From: Gammaproteobacteria bacterium
Lineage (GTDB): Bacteria > Pseudomonadota > Gammaproteobacteria > J044
Direction: 5' to 3'
Assembly: GCA_026995955.1 (NCBI GenBank)
Contig: JALWNJ010000408.1
Span: 1-9,454 of the forward strand
DNA length: 9,454 nucleotides
The notes under the pieces are model-generated. The model did not search any database and was not told where the DNA came from. It saw nothing but the letters and a program-made list of their open reading frames with translations. Made by a program: the position numbers and the translations under genes. Of this stretch, positions 1 to 8,542 are shown piece by piece (position 1 is the stretch's first letter; each line of letters opens with the position of its first letter).

Positions 1-32
1 GTCATGGTCTGGGTGTCGATGGTGCTCGGCAT
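1..32 (-). CDS. 5' fragment of an unidentified minus-strand gene (possibly rnd)
   Basis: Reading leftward from the ATG at 32-30 gives MPSTIDTQTMT, open to the window edge. A Shine-Dalgarno-like GGAGA lies about 6 nt upstream of this ATG, which supports a true start. A second in-frame ATG at 5-3 has no comparable site. Only ten full codons are visible, so no domain can be recognised. In Pseudomonas and some relatives ycgL lies next to rnd (ribonuclease D), and a short polar N-terminus before a DEDD exonuclease domain would fit. That identity is inferred from context alone. The gene follows ycgL in the same direction after a 116-nt gap. Confidence 0.5.
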   Translation of the reverse strand, partial: MPSTIDTQTM

Positions 33-115
33 GCTGTCTCCGGTCTGGTGGTTTCCGTTGCGGACTCTGCGGGTCCGTTCTGTTTTCCCCAATCCTAGCA
101 GGCCGATGGCGGCAG

Positions 116-130
116 GATGCGAAACGCATC
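116..130. repeat. Small inverted repeat between ycgL and the next gene
   Basis: GATGCG-AAA-CGCATC is a perfect 6-bp stem with a 3-nt loop, in the 116-nt gap after the ycgL stop. In the minus-strand transcript it would form a small hairpin downstream of ycgL. No T-tract follows on the minus strand, so it is not a convincing intrinsic terminator. It could be an RNA 3'-end structure, part of the leader of the next gene, or chance. Confidence 0.3.
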
Positions 131-148
131 ACAACCGTACAGGGCGGC

Positions 149-394
149 CTACAGCGGCGTTTCGTTCTGCGGCGGCATCTGCAGGTGGAAGCCGCGTTCC
201 TGCAGGCTCCTGAGGACCTGCACCGGGTCTTCCTGGGCCAGCTTGCGCTCGGGCGTCAGCTCGAACTCGAGCGCGAACTCGAGCCGGCCGAGGATGCGCA
301 TCAGCTCCTCGGGGATGTCGGAAAAATCATCACGCCGCGGCAGATAGACATAGGTATCTGCCTTGCGGCTGCTGCGATAGACGAAACACTGCAT
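149..394 (-). CDS. ycgL: YcgL domain-containing protein
   Basis: This 81-residue protein matches the small YcgL family of gammaproteobacteria in length and pattern. It begins with an MQCFVYRSSRK-type segment, followed by a TYVYLPRRDDF block (residues 14-24), IPEELMRILG (27-36), and a C-terminal segment ending in GFHLQMPPQ (68-76). The family is a small cytosolic alpha/beta fold, and its biochemical role is not firmly established. There is no signal peptide or membrane segment. The ATG lies 2 nt past the stop of the upstream membrane-protein gene and has no obvious Shine-Dalgarno site, so translation is probably coupled. The stop is TAG at 151-149. Family assignment is secure; function is not. 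Confidence 0.92.
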   Translation of the reverse strand: MQCFVYRSSRKADTYVYLPRRDDFSDIPEELMRILGRLEFALEFELTPERKLAQEDPVQVLRSLQERGFHLQMPPQNETPL

Positions 395-396
395 GG

Positions 397-1499
397 TCAG
401 GGACTGGGCTCGCTGGTACCGGCCTGCGGGGCGGCATCGCCGCCTGCCGGGTCGGGCTGGTCACTGGCCGGCGGCGCCGGGACGGCGGTCGCCGTAGTAC
501 GGCCTGCCGGAGCGGAGGCCGGCGCGCTCGCCGTCTCGGCCACGGGGGTAGCCGCATCCGCGCTGACGCCAGCCTGGGGAGCGGCAGGCGACTCTGCCGG
601 CACGGCTTGCGGGACGGTCTCGGCGGTGGCGCTGTCCACATCGGCTCCGGTGGCCGCAGCGGCGTCGGCTGCTGCCGGCGGAGCCTTGTCGTCGGATGCG
701 GGCGGAGCCGGCTTCTGACCGGGCGGCAGGAAACGCGGCGGCACCTCGCCCGGGGCCGGGCGCTCCTCCTCCGGCGGCGGCACGGTGCCATGCGGGGCCC
801 ACACCTCCAGCCCCTCTCCCGGGGCAAAGGGATATTCGTAGGCCACCTCGCCACCGCAGAGACGCCGGCGCAGGACCAGCGAATCGCCTCTCTTGCTCAG
901 GCGTTCGAGGATGCCGTCATAGCGCTTGCCATCGAGCAGGTAGACCCGCAACGGGCTGCCAAGATACTGGTCGAGACGCTTGCGCGACACCGGCTGCCAG
1001 CTCATCTTCGGCGCCCTGGACTCGGGCACGGCATCGGGCGAGGGCTCGGGGACGATCTCGCTGAGCGGCCTGGCCGCCTCCTCGGCCTCGACCTCCTCCA
1101 GGCTCTTCTCGGTATCGATGCCCAGCGCGCGCGCCTCGGCCTCGTTGGGCACCTCCACCTCGCCCGGCCGTTTCTCCAGCAGGGCCTCGACCTTTTCCCT
1201 GTCCACCGGGAGCTTCTCGGCCACCGGGGATTCGAGGAACAGCCGATCCAGCCCCAGCTCACGGTCGGCGCCGCCCCACAGTCCGGCCAGGGCGAGCAGG
1301 AAGCCGAGGATCAGGGTCAGCACGCCGTTGCGGGCCATCTTCCAGTGCACGATGGCAAAGGCCAGCAGGCCCACCACCGGCACCAGCAGGGCCAGCCCCC
1401 AGACCAGGCGCCAGCGAAAGGCGCGCACCAGCAGCATCAGGCTGCCCAGGGCCATGAGCCCCACGCCGGCCAGGAAAACGATGGCGGTCAGGCTGTACA

Positions 1500-1500
<1 letters not shown>
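397..1500 (-). CDS. Three-TM membrane protein with Sm-like domain and Pro/Ala-rich tail (uncharacterised)
   Basis: I do not recognise a named family. The protein has about 367 residues. Three hydrophobic helices lie near residues 4-26, 33-53 and 60-77, followed by an acidic, charged linker (about 80-165). A compact segment follows at about 171-236: YLGSPLRVYLLDGKRYDG, then DSLVLRRRL, VAYEYPF and LEVW. Its beta-rich pattern and the LxxGxxxxG core resemble an Sm/SH3-like barrel. The last 130 residues are Pro/Ala/Glu-rich and probably disordered. Two starts are possible: GTG at 1503 (overlapping the speA stop by 4 nt) or ATG at 1500 (TGATG overlap). I chose ATG because GAGGGA sits 8 nt upstream of it. 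The tight junctions imply co-transcription with speA and ycgL. Role unknown; the barrel would presumably face the cytoplasm or periplasm as a binding module. Confidence 0.8.
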
Positions 1501-3389
<1,889 letters not shown>

Positions 3390-3414
3390 GGGCGGCTGGC
3401 CGGCTGCGGGGAAT

Positions 3415-3433
3415 ACTCGTTATGATAGCGGCT
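3415..3433. promoter_or_regulatory. Putative shared divergent promoter, speA/speE
   Basis: The 76-nt speA-speE gap is GC-rich except for an AT-rich island. On the plus strand TATGAT (3421-3426) resembles a -10 box for speE, placing a transcription start about 33 nt before its ATG. On the minus strand the same bases read TATCAT (3427-3422), a -10 for speA about 30 nt before its start codon. The -35 regions on both sides are weak, for example TGGCCG with an 18-nt spacer for speE. If both are used, the two polymerases would compete for the same site. This is from inspection only. Confidence 0.35.
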
Positions 3434-3465
3434 TTGCCGACAGCGGGCAGCCCGCGGAGTACTGC

Positions 3466-4320
3466 ATGCCGGACAAAGACTGGTTTACCGAGTTCTACGA
3501 CGCCGAGGGCTGCGCCATCGGGCTGCGCGTGCGCGCCCTGCTGCACGAGGAACGCAGCGCCTATCAGCACATCGCCATCTGGGACACCACCCACTGGGGC
3601 CGGCTGATGGTGATCGACGGCTGCATCATGCTGACCTCGCGCGACAACTTCGTCTATCACGAGATGATGAGCCACCCGGCCCTGTTCTCGCATCCGGCCC
3701 CGCGCCGGGTGGCGATCATCGGCGGCGGCGACTGTGGCACCCTGCGCGAGGTGCTGCGGCACCCGGAGGTCGAGCACTGCGTGCAGGTGGAGATCGACGA
3801 GCGTGTCACCCGCCTTGCGGAGCAGTACTTCCCGGAGCTGTGCGAAGCCAACGACGATCCGCGCGCCGAACTGCGCTTCGAGGATGGCATCCGCTGGATG
3901 GCGGCCCGGCCGCAGGCCAGCCTGGATGTCGTCATCATCGACAGCACCGACCCGGTGGGCCCGGCCGAGGGGCTGTTCCGGCGCGAATTCTACGCCAGCT
4001 GCCGGCGGGCCCTGGCGCCGGGCGGGCTGCTGGTGCAGCAGACCGAATCGCCGCTTCTGCACGCCGACAGCATCATCCGCGGCGTGCACGACGAACTGCG
4101 CGCCGCCGGCTTCGCCGCCGCGCGCACGCTGCACTTCCCGCAGCCGGTGTACCCCTCCGGCTGGTGGTCGGCGACGCTGGCCGGCCGTGACGCGGCCCCG
4201 GAGCTCATCCGCAGCGAGGCGGCGGCCCGGCCGCCGTTTGCGACCCGCTACTACAGTCTCGGGGTACACCAGGGGGCGCTGGCCCTGCCGCCCTTCCTGC
4301 AGGCCGCGCTGTCGGACTGA
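3466..4320 (+). CDS. speE: Polyamine aminopropyltransferase (spermidine synthase)
   Basis: SpeE transfers the aminopropyl group of decarboxylated S-adenosylmethionine to putrescine, giving spermidine. The 284 residues match bacterial SpeE (about 285). Visible motifs are YHEMMSH (64-70), the nucleotide-binding GGGDCGTLREVLRH (86-99), the acidic VEIDERV (108-114), FEDGIRWM (138-145), the catalytic IIDSTDPVGPAEGLF (157-171) and the C-terminal PPFATRYYS block (256-264). The ATG at 3466 has GGAGT 5 nt upstream and starts at the expected family position. An in-frame ATG at 3316 lies inside speA and is rejected. The partner speD (dcSAM supply) is not in the window. The gene is divergent from speA, consistent with a polyamine locus. 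Whether the true acceptor is putrescine or another diamine cannot be read from sequence alone. Confidence 0.95.
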   Translation: MPDKDWFTEFYDAEGCAIGLRVRALLHEERSAYQHIAIWDTTHWGRLMVIDGCIMLTSRDNFVYHEMMSHPALFSHPAPRRVAIIGGGDCGTLREVLRHPEVEHCVQVEIDERVTRLAEQYFPELCEANDDPRAELRFEDGIRWMAARPQASLDVVIIDSTDPVGPAEGLFRREFYASCRRALAPGGLLVQQTESPLLHADSIIRGVHDELRAAGFAAARTLHFPQPVYPSGWWSATLAGRDAAPELIRSEAAARPPFATRYYSLGVHQGALALPPFLQAALSD

Positions 4321-4329
4321 ATCCGTCGC

Positions 4330-4360
4330 TTGCCCGCTGCCCCCGCGGGTGTGCTAAATT
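4330..4360 (+). promoter_or_regulatory. Putative promoter of the CBS-domain gene
   Basis: An extended -10, TGC-TAAATT (4352-4360), lies about 33 nt before the CBS-gene ATG. A -35-like TTGCCC (4330-4335) is 19 nt upstream of the -10 hexamer. Each hexamer matches 4 of 6 consensus bases, and the TGn extension could compensate for the long spacer. The CBS gene could also be read through from speE, 73 nt away, because no convincing terminator separates them. Confidence 0.4.
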
Positions 4361-4393
4361 ACGAGTTCCTGATATTGCCCAGAGAGCCTGCGC

Positions 4394-4849
4394 ATGGACA
4401 TCAAGACCTTTCTCAATGCCAAGGGCGGACGCCTGATCACCATTACCCCCGATGCCAGCCTGGTCGATGCCGTGGCGCTGATGATGCAGCACCGCATCGG
4501 TTCGCTGCCGGTGGTGGAAGAGGGTCAGCTGGTGAGCATCATCACCGAACGCGATGTGCTGTTCGCGGTCAACAACCACCTCGACGAGCTGCCCAACCTC
4601 AAGGTGCGCGCCATCATGGCCAGCGAGGTGGTCACCTGTGACGCCAGCTGCAAGGTCGAGGATGCCATGAACCTGATGTTCGACAACAAGCTGGGACGCC
4701 GCATCCGCCACCTGCCCATCCTCGAGGACGGCAAGCTGGTGGGCGTCGTCTCCAACGGCGACCTGCTCAACGCCCTGCTCGACCAGGTGAGCTTCGAAAA
4801 CCGCATCATGAAGAACTACATCAAGAACTGGCCGGAAGAGACCGCCTGA
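4394..4849 (+). CDS. Stand-alone tandem CBS-domain protein
   Basis: The 151 residues consist almost only of two CBS motifs, a Bateman module. CBS1 covers about residues 8-62, with IGSLPVVEEGQLVSIITERDV. CBS2 covers about 73-131, with RIRHLPILEDGKLVGVVSNGDLL. Such modules usually bind adenine nucleotides or S-adenosyl compounds and act as small-molecule sensors, often as dimers. The first motif has the usual TERD, and the second ends in SNGD where S-I-GD is more common. There is no catalytic domain and no membrane segment. An AGAGAG Shine-Dalgarno-like site lies 7 nt before the ATG. It follows speE by 73 nt, so a link to adenosylated metabolites is conceivable but unproven. The ligand is unknown. 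Confidence 0.9.
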   Translation: MDIKTFLNAKGGRLITITPDASLVDAVALMMQHRIGSLPVVEEGQLVSIITERDVLFAVNNHLDELPNLKVRAIMASEVVTCDASCKVEDAMNLMFDNKLGRRIRHLPILEDGKLVGVVSNGDLLNALLDQVSFENRIMKNYIKNWPEETA

Positions 4850-4873
4850 AGCGCGCCCTCTGCATCACGAACG

Positions 4874-4898
4874 AGGCCCCGCATCGCGGGGCCTTGTC
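4874..4898. terminator. Intrinsic terminator between convergent CBS and DUF3579 genes
   Basis: AGGCCCCGC (4874-4882) and GCGGGGCCT (4886-4894) form a perfect 9-bp GC-rich stem with a 3-nt ATC loop, 25 nt after the CBS-gene stop. The plus-strand tail TTGTCGT is only moderately T-rich. On the minus strand the tail is CGTTCG. The position between two convergent genes fits a bidirectional terminator, stronger for the plus-strand gene. Confidence 0.75.
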
Positions 4899-4916
4899 GT
4901 ATCCATAGCCGGGCGC

Positions 4917-4929
4917 GTTGCCGGGCAAC
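4917..4929. repeat. Small inverted repeat after the DUF3579 stop
   Basis: GTTGC-CGG-GCAAC is a 5-bp stem with a 3-nt loop, 5 nt beyond the DUF3579 stop codon and before the main terminator. It has no T-tract. It could add RNA structure at the 3' end of the minus-strand transcript, or be chance. Confidence 0.25.
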
Positions 4930-4934
4930 CGTGC

Positions 4935-5216
4935 TCAGTCCTCCGGCAGGTTCTCCACCTGCAGCTCGTTGCTGCGGGCGAAATCGATCAGGAACTCGAA
5001 CAGGCGCGGGTCGGAGGCCGCCATGCTGCGGTCGATGACCACCGCGCTCACCCCCTCGATCACCGCCATGCTGACATTGGGATGGTAGATGATGCGGTTG
5101 TTGGGGCCGATGGAGGCCACGGCGTTGGTCAGGCGCTGGGCCCAGTCGCTGGGGCGGAAACGCTTGCCGTCCCGGGTCAGGCCCTTGATGATGACCTTCT
5201 CGTTGTAGTCGCTCAT
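4935..5216 (-). CDS. DUF3579 family protein
   Basis: This 93-residue cytosolic protein matches DUF3579, a small family known mostly from beta- and gammaproteobacteria. The recognisable N-terminal signature is IIKGLTRDGKRFRPSDWAQRL (9-29). A central segment follows (IGPNNRIIYHPNV, 36-48), then AVVIDRSM (58-65), and a C-terminal helix-strand block FEFLIDFARSNELQVENL (73-90). There is no signal peptide or membrane span, and the family has no established function. The ATG at 5216 sits where the family normally begins, although no clear Shine-Dalgarno site precedes it. The gene has its own strong promoter and is monocistronic: it converges on the CBS gene and diverges from the GGDEF/EAL gene. Confidence 0.88.
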   Translation of the reverse strand: MSDYNEKVIIKGLTRDGKRFRPSDWAQRLTNAVASIGPNNRIIYHPNVSMAVIEGVSAVVIDRSMAASDPRLFEFLIDFARSNELQVENLPED

Positions 5217-5256
5217 TGGCTGTGCGCTGCCGTGTCCATGGGCGGGAAAACCCGAT

Positions 5257-5286
5257 TTTATACCCCTTTGCGCCCTTGGCCGTCAA
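5257..5286 (-). promoter_or_regulatory. Sigma70-type promoter of the DUF3579 gene
   Basis: On the minus strand TTGACG (5286-5281) is separated by 18 nt from TATAAA (5262-5257), part of TATAAAAT. The -35 box matches 5 of 6 consensus bases and the -10 box 5 of 6. Transcription would begin near 5250, leaving a leader of about 35 nt before the ATG at 5216. This is the best consensus promoter in the window. It lies within the upstream leader of the divergent GGDEF/EAL gene, so the two promoters are close. Confidence 0.7.
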
Positions 5287-5362
5287 TGAGATGCAAAGAC
5301 GGGACCAAACGCCTATCATCAACGGTATCGTTGAACACTCGTGCAGAGGTGCGCCCGGCCCC

Positions 5363-7786
5363 ATGACCGAACAGGACACGCTGACCATGGCCAGCCTGCA
5401 GGGAAGCGCCACCTGGGAATGGGGCTTTGCCGAAAACCGGCTGGTGCTGTCGGAGCAGATGGCGGACCTGATGGGCCTGAGCCCGGAGCGGGCGGCCGGG
5501 CTCGACTTTGACGAATTCGTGCGCCACATCCACCCCGAGGATCGCCGCGACCTGCGCAACGCGGTACTGCGCGCCTACCGGCGCGGCGAACCCTGCGAGG
5601 AGTTCTTCCGTCTCATACGGCCCGACAGCACCGTGGTGCTGGTGCGCTCGCGCGGGCGCATCATCCCCGCCGAGGACGGCAGCCCGCGCAGCCTGCTCAG
5701 TTCGGTGAGCGTGGTCCAGGACAGCACCCACGGCGCCGAGGACGATCAGGACTACCTGCTGCGGCTGGTGTACAACGGCCTGCCGGAGGGCTTCGTCATC
5801 ACTGACCTGGCGGGCAACATCCGGCAGGTCAATGCCACCTATTGCGAGATCCTCGACCAGAAGGAACCGGTGCTGCTGGAGCACAGCCTGATCGACCTGC
5901 GCAGCGGCCAGAGCGAAGCCGATGTGCGCGCCTTCCTGCGCCAGGTGGTGGAACAGGGCCAGGCGGAGGGCCGGCTGCGCCAGCGCAACCGTCACGGCGA
6001 TACTCTGGAGCTGCTGTTCCGTGGCCATCTCGGCGACCACGAGGGGCGCCAGTTCCTGTACTTCTTCGTCACCGATGTCACCGAGCGCACCCTGGGACGC
6101 GACGAACTCAAGCGCGAAAACCGCCGCCTGCAGCTGCTGCTGGACTCCGCCGGCGAGGGCATCTACGCCGTCAACAAGTACGGCAACTGCACCTTCGTCA
6201 ACCGCGCCGCGCAGGAGCTGCTGGGCTACGGTCGGCAACAGCTCCTCGGCCGCAATGTGTTCGAACTGATCCACGGGCGCGACGAGGACGGCAGGCCGCA
6301 GGCCAACGACCCCATCGGCCAGGTGCTGTCCACCGGCAAGCCGCAGAAGGTGGAGGACATCCTGGTCTGGCGCCGCGACGGGCGCAGCTTCCACGCCGAG
6401 TACGCCATCTATCCGCTGGTGCAGGAAGGGCGGCTGGTGGGCGCCATCTGCGTGTTCCGCGACATCACCCGCCAGCGCTCGCTGGCCCTGCAGCTCGAGT
6501 ACCAGAGCAGCCACGACACCCTCACCGGCCTGATCAACCGCTCGGAACTGCTGATCCGCATCAACCGCGCGCTGGGCAGCGCGCGCCACGAAGGCCGCAC
6601 CCATGCCCTGCTTTTCCTGGACCTGGACCAGTTCAAGGTCATCAACGACAACAGCGGCCATGCCGCCGGCGACGAGCTGCTGCGCAACCTGGCCACCCGC
6701 TTCCGGCAGGAGATCCGTCGCGGCGACTCCCTGGCCCGCCTCGGTGGCGACGAGTTCGGCATCCTGCTGCTCAACTGCGATCTGGAGTACGCCGAGCGCA
6801 TTGCCGCCAAGTTCCGCGACCTGGTCAACAGCTGCCGCTTCGAGTGGGAGGGCGAGAAGTACAAGCTCGGCGTCAGCATCGGTGTGGTGCCCATCACCCC
6901 CGACAGCCGTTCCGCCTCGGCCATCCTCAGCGCCGGCGACACCGCCTGCTACTCGGCCAAGGACGCGGGGCAGAACCAGATCAAGATCTACCGCCCGGAC
7001 GACACCGGCTTCCTGCGCCGGCGCGGCGACATGCTGTGGCTGGGCCGCATCAACGAGGCCATCAACGAGGACCGCTTTCGCCTCTTCTACCAGGAGATCC
7101 GTCCGCTGCAGGACAGCGACGAGGGGCTGAGCTTCGAGGTGCTGGTGAAGATGCTCGACGAGGACGACCGCCTCATCGAGCCGGGCGAGTTCCTGCCCGC
7201 GGCCGAGCGCGCCAGCATGACGCCGCAGATTGACCGCTGGGTGATCCGCCATGTGTTCGACTGGATGGAGCGCCAGGGCGGAGAACGGCTGAAGCGCCTG
7301 GGGCACATCTCCATCAATCTCTCCGGGCATTCGCTGAGCGAGCGCGACTTCCTCGACTTCGTGGTGCACGAATTCGACCAGCGCGGCCTGCCGCAGGGCA
7401 AGCTGTGCTTCGAGGTGACCGAGACGGTGGCCATCGCCAACCTGATCAACGCCCAGCACATCTTCTCGCGACTGGCGGAGATGGGCTGCCTCTTTTCGCT
7501 CGACGACTTCGGCACTGGCATGTCGTCCTACGGCTACCTGAAGAATCTGCCGGTGGACTTCGTCAAGATCGACGGCGTGTTCGTGCGCACCCTGACCGAG
7601 GACAACATCGACGCCAAGCTGGTGGAGTCGATCACCGACATCGCCCACGAGATGGGCATCCGGTCGATTGCCGAATACGTGGAAAACGCGCAGATCATGG
7701 AACGGCTCAAGGCCATTGGCGTGGACTACGCCCAGGGCTACTTCATCGGCGAGCCCCGGCCGCTGGACTCACTGCGCCTCGACTGA
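5363..7786 (+). CDS. PAS-PAS-PAS-GGDEF-EAL cyclic di-GMP signalling protein
   Basis: The 807-residue protein has no signal peptide or membrane helix. Three PAS-like sensors lie at about 15-120, 130-243 and 255-373. The GGDEF domain (about 380-545) has HDTLTGL, FLDLDQFKVIND and an intact GGDEF at 461-465. An RxxD inhibitory site (R452-D455) sits the canonical five residues before it. The EAL domain (about 557-800) has EVL (592-594) in place of EAL, NLSG (652-655), EVTE (684-687), DDFGTG (714-719), the lysine of VKID (734-737), AEYVEN (770-775) and AQGY (790-793). Both diguanylate cyclase and phosphodiesterase activity look possible. I chose the ATG at 5363, with GAGGTG 12 nt upstream. An in-frame TTG at 5216 and ATGs at 5291 and 5387 are alternatives; the frame stays open upstream. 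The 3' end overlaps plsC convergently by 18 bp. The PAS ligand is unknown. Confidence 0.93.
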   Translation: MTEQDTLTMASLQGSATWEWGFAENRLVLSEQMADLMGLSPERAAGLDFDEFVRHIHPEDRRDLRNAVLRAYRRGEPCEEFFRLIRPDSTVVLVRSRGRIIPAEDGSPRSLLSSVSVVQDSTHGAEDDQDYLLRLVYNGLPEGFVITDLAGNIRQVNATYCEILDQKEPVLLEHSLIDLRSGQSEADVRAFLRQVVEQGQAEGRLRQRNRHGDTLELLFRGHLGDHEGRQFLYFFVTDVTERTLGRDELKRENRRLQLLLDSAGEGIYAVNKYGNCTFVNRAAQELLGYGRQQLLGRNVFELIHGRDEDGRPQANDPIGQVLSTGKPQKVEDILVWRRDGRSFHAEYAIYPLVQEGRLVGAICVFRDITRQRSLALQLEYQSSHDTLTGLINRSELLIRINRALGSARHEGRTHALLFLDLDQFKVINDNSGHAAGDELLRNLATRFRQEIRRGDSLARLGGDEFGILLLNCDLEYAERIAAKFRDLVNSCRFEWEGEKYKLGVSIGVVPITPDSRSASAILSAGDTACYSAKDAGQNQIKIYRPDDTGFLRRRGDMLWLGRINEAINEDRFRLFYQEIRPLQDSDEGLSFEVLVKMLDEDDRLIEPGEFLPAAERASMTPQIDRWVIRHVFDWMERQGGERLKRLGHISINLSGHSLSERDFLDFVVHEFDQRGLPQGKLCFEVTETVAIANLINAQHIFSRLAEMGCLFSLDDFGTGMSSYGYLKNLPVDFVKIDGVFVRTLTEDNIDAKLVESITDIAHEMGIRSIAEYVENAQIMERLKAIGVDYAQGYFIGEPRPLDSLRLD

Positions 7787-8542
7787 GGCCGTCGCTTCTG
7801 GCGCTTCCTGCGGGCAGGGGTGCTCCAGCACATGCGGCATCTCCCCCTCGATCCAGGCCTCGACCTCGGCCAGGATCTCCTCCGCCTTGCGGCCCCGGGT
7901 CTCGATCACCGGGCCGATGGAAACGCGAATGGTGCCCGGATACTTGATCACCGGCTTCTTCGGCCAGTGTTCGGCCGCGTTGTGCGCCACCGGCACCACC
8001 GGATAACCGGTCTTGGCGGCCAGTACCGCGCCACCGATCTTGTAGCGCGGACGCTGGCAGGGGCGGGTGCGCGTGCCCTCCGGGAAGATGACCACCCAGC
8101 GCCCGGTATCGAGGCGCTGCTGGCCCTGGCGCACCAGCTCCACCACCGCCCGCCTTCCGGCGCCGCGGTCGATGGCGATGCCCTCGAGCGCCATCAGCGC
8201 CCAGCCGAAGAAGGGCACATAGAGCAGTTCCTTTTTCAGCACCCAGACCTGCGGCGGAAAGATGCGCTGCAGGGCGATGGTCTCCCAGGTGGACTGGTGC
8301 TTGGACATGACGATGGCCGGCCCCTCGGGGATGTTCTCCCGGCCGCGCACCTCGTGACGGATGCCGCAGGTCACGCGCAGCCACCACAGCACCAGCGCCG
8401 CCCAGGTGCCCACCACCCGATAGCGCCAGAGGTAGGGCAGGGGCAGCATGAGGATGGCCAGGGTAGCGTAGAACACCACGCTGGGCGCGAACAGGGCCCA
8501 GAACAGCAGCCCCCGCAGCAGCAACACCGGTCTTGCGTTCAT
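7769..8542 (-). CDS. plsC: 1-acyl-sn-glycerol-3-phosphate acyltransferase
   Basis: PlsC acylates lysophosphatidic acid to phosphatidic acid at the inner membrane. The 257 residues match family length. N-terminal hydrophobic segments (about 7-34 and 42-59) anchor the protein. The acyltransferase motifs are SKHQSTWE (80-87), where catalytic H82 is followed by E87 rather than the usual Asp of HX4D; GIAIDR (121-126); IFPEGTRTR (152-160); and VVPVAH (182-187). The HX4E form also occurs in other proteobacterial homologues, so activity is likely. The ATG overlaps the gmhB stop by 4 nt (ATGA), and a strong GGAGGAGG lies just upstream within gmhB, so translation is coupled. This is the last gene of the glyS-gmhB-plsC operon. 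The C-terminal tail (about 240-257) is acidic and Pro/Glu/Ala-rich. Confidence 0.93.
   Translation of the reverse strand: MNARPVLLLRGLLFWALFAPSVVFYATLAILMLPLPYLWRYRVVGTWAALVLWWLRVTCGIRHEVRGRENIPEGPAIVMSKHQSTWETIALQRIFPPQVWVLKKELLYVPFFGWALMALEGIAIDRGAGRRAVVELVRQGQQRLDTGRWVVIFPEGTRTRPCQRPRYKIGGAVLAAKTGYPVVPVAHNAAEHWPKKPVIKYPGTIRVSIGPVIETRGRKAEEILAEVEAWIEGEMPHVLEHPCPQEAPEATASVEAQ

Noticed and set aside
410..780. Pro/Ala-rich coding stretch as a possible frameshift or misassembly
   Set aside because: The frame stays open to a stop 2 nt before ycgL. Low-complexity Pro/Ala tails are common in high-GC genomes.
4333..4349. CCCGC...GCGGG inverted repeat after speE as a terminator
   Set aside because: It has only a 5-bp stem, a 7-nt loop and no T-tract. 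It also overlaps the putative CBS-gene promoter, so it was not called.
5258..7648. 796-codon open frame antisense to the GGDEF/EAL gene
   Set aside because: It has no recognisable domain, is rich in Val/Ala/Gln/His in the way high-GC shadow frames are, and lies opposite a gene with clear motifs along its full length.
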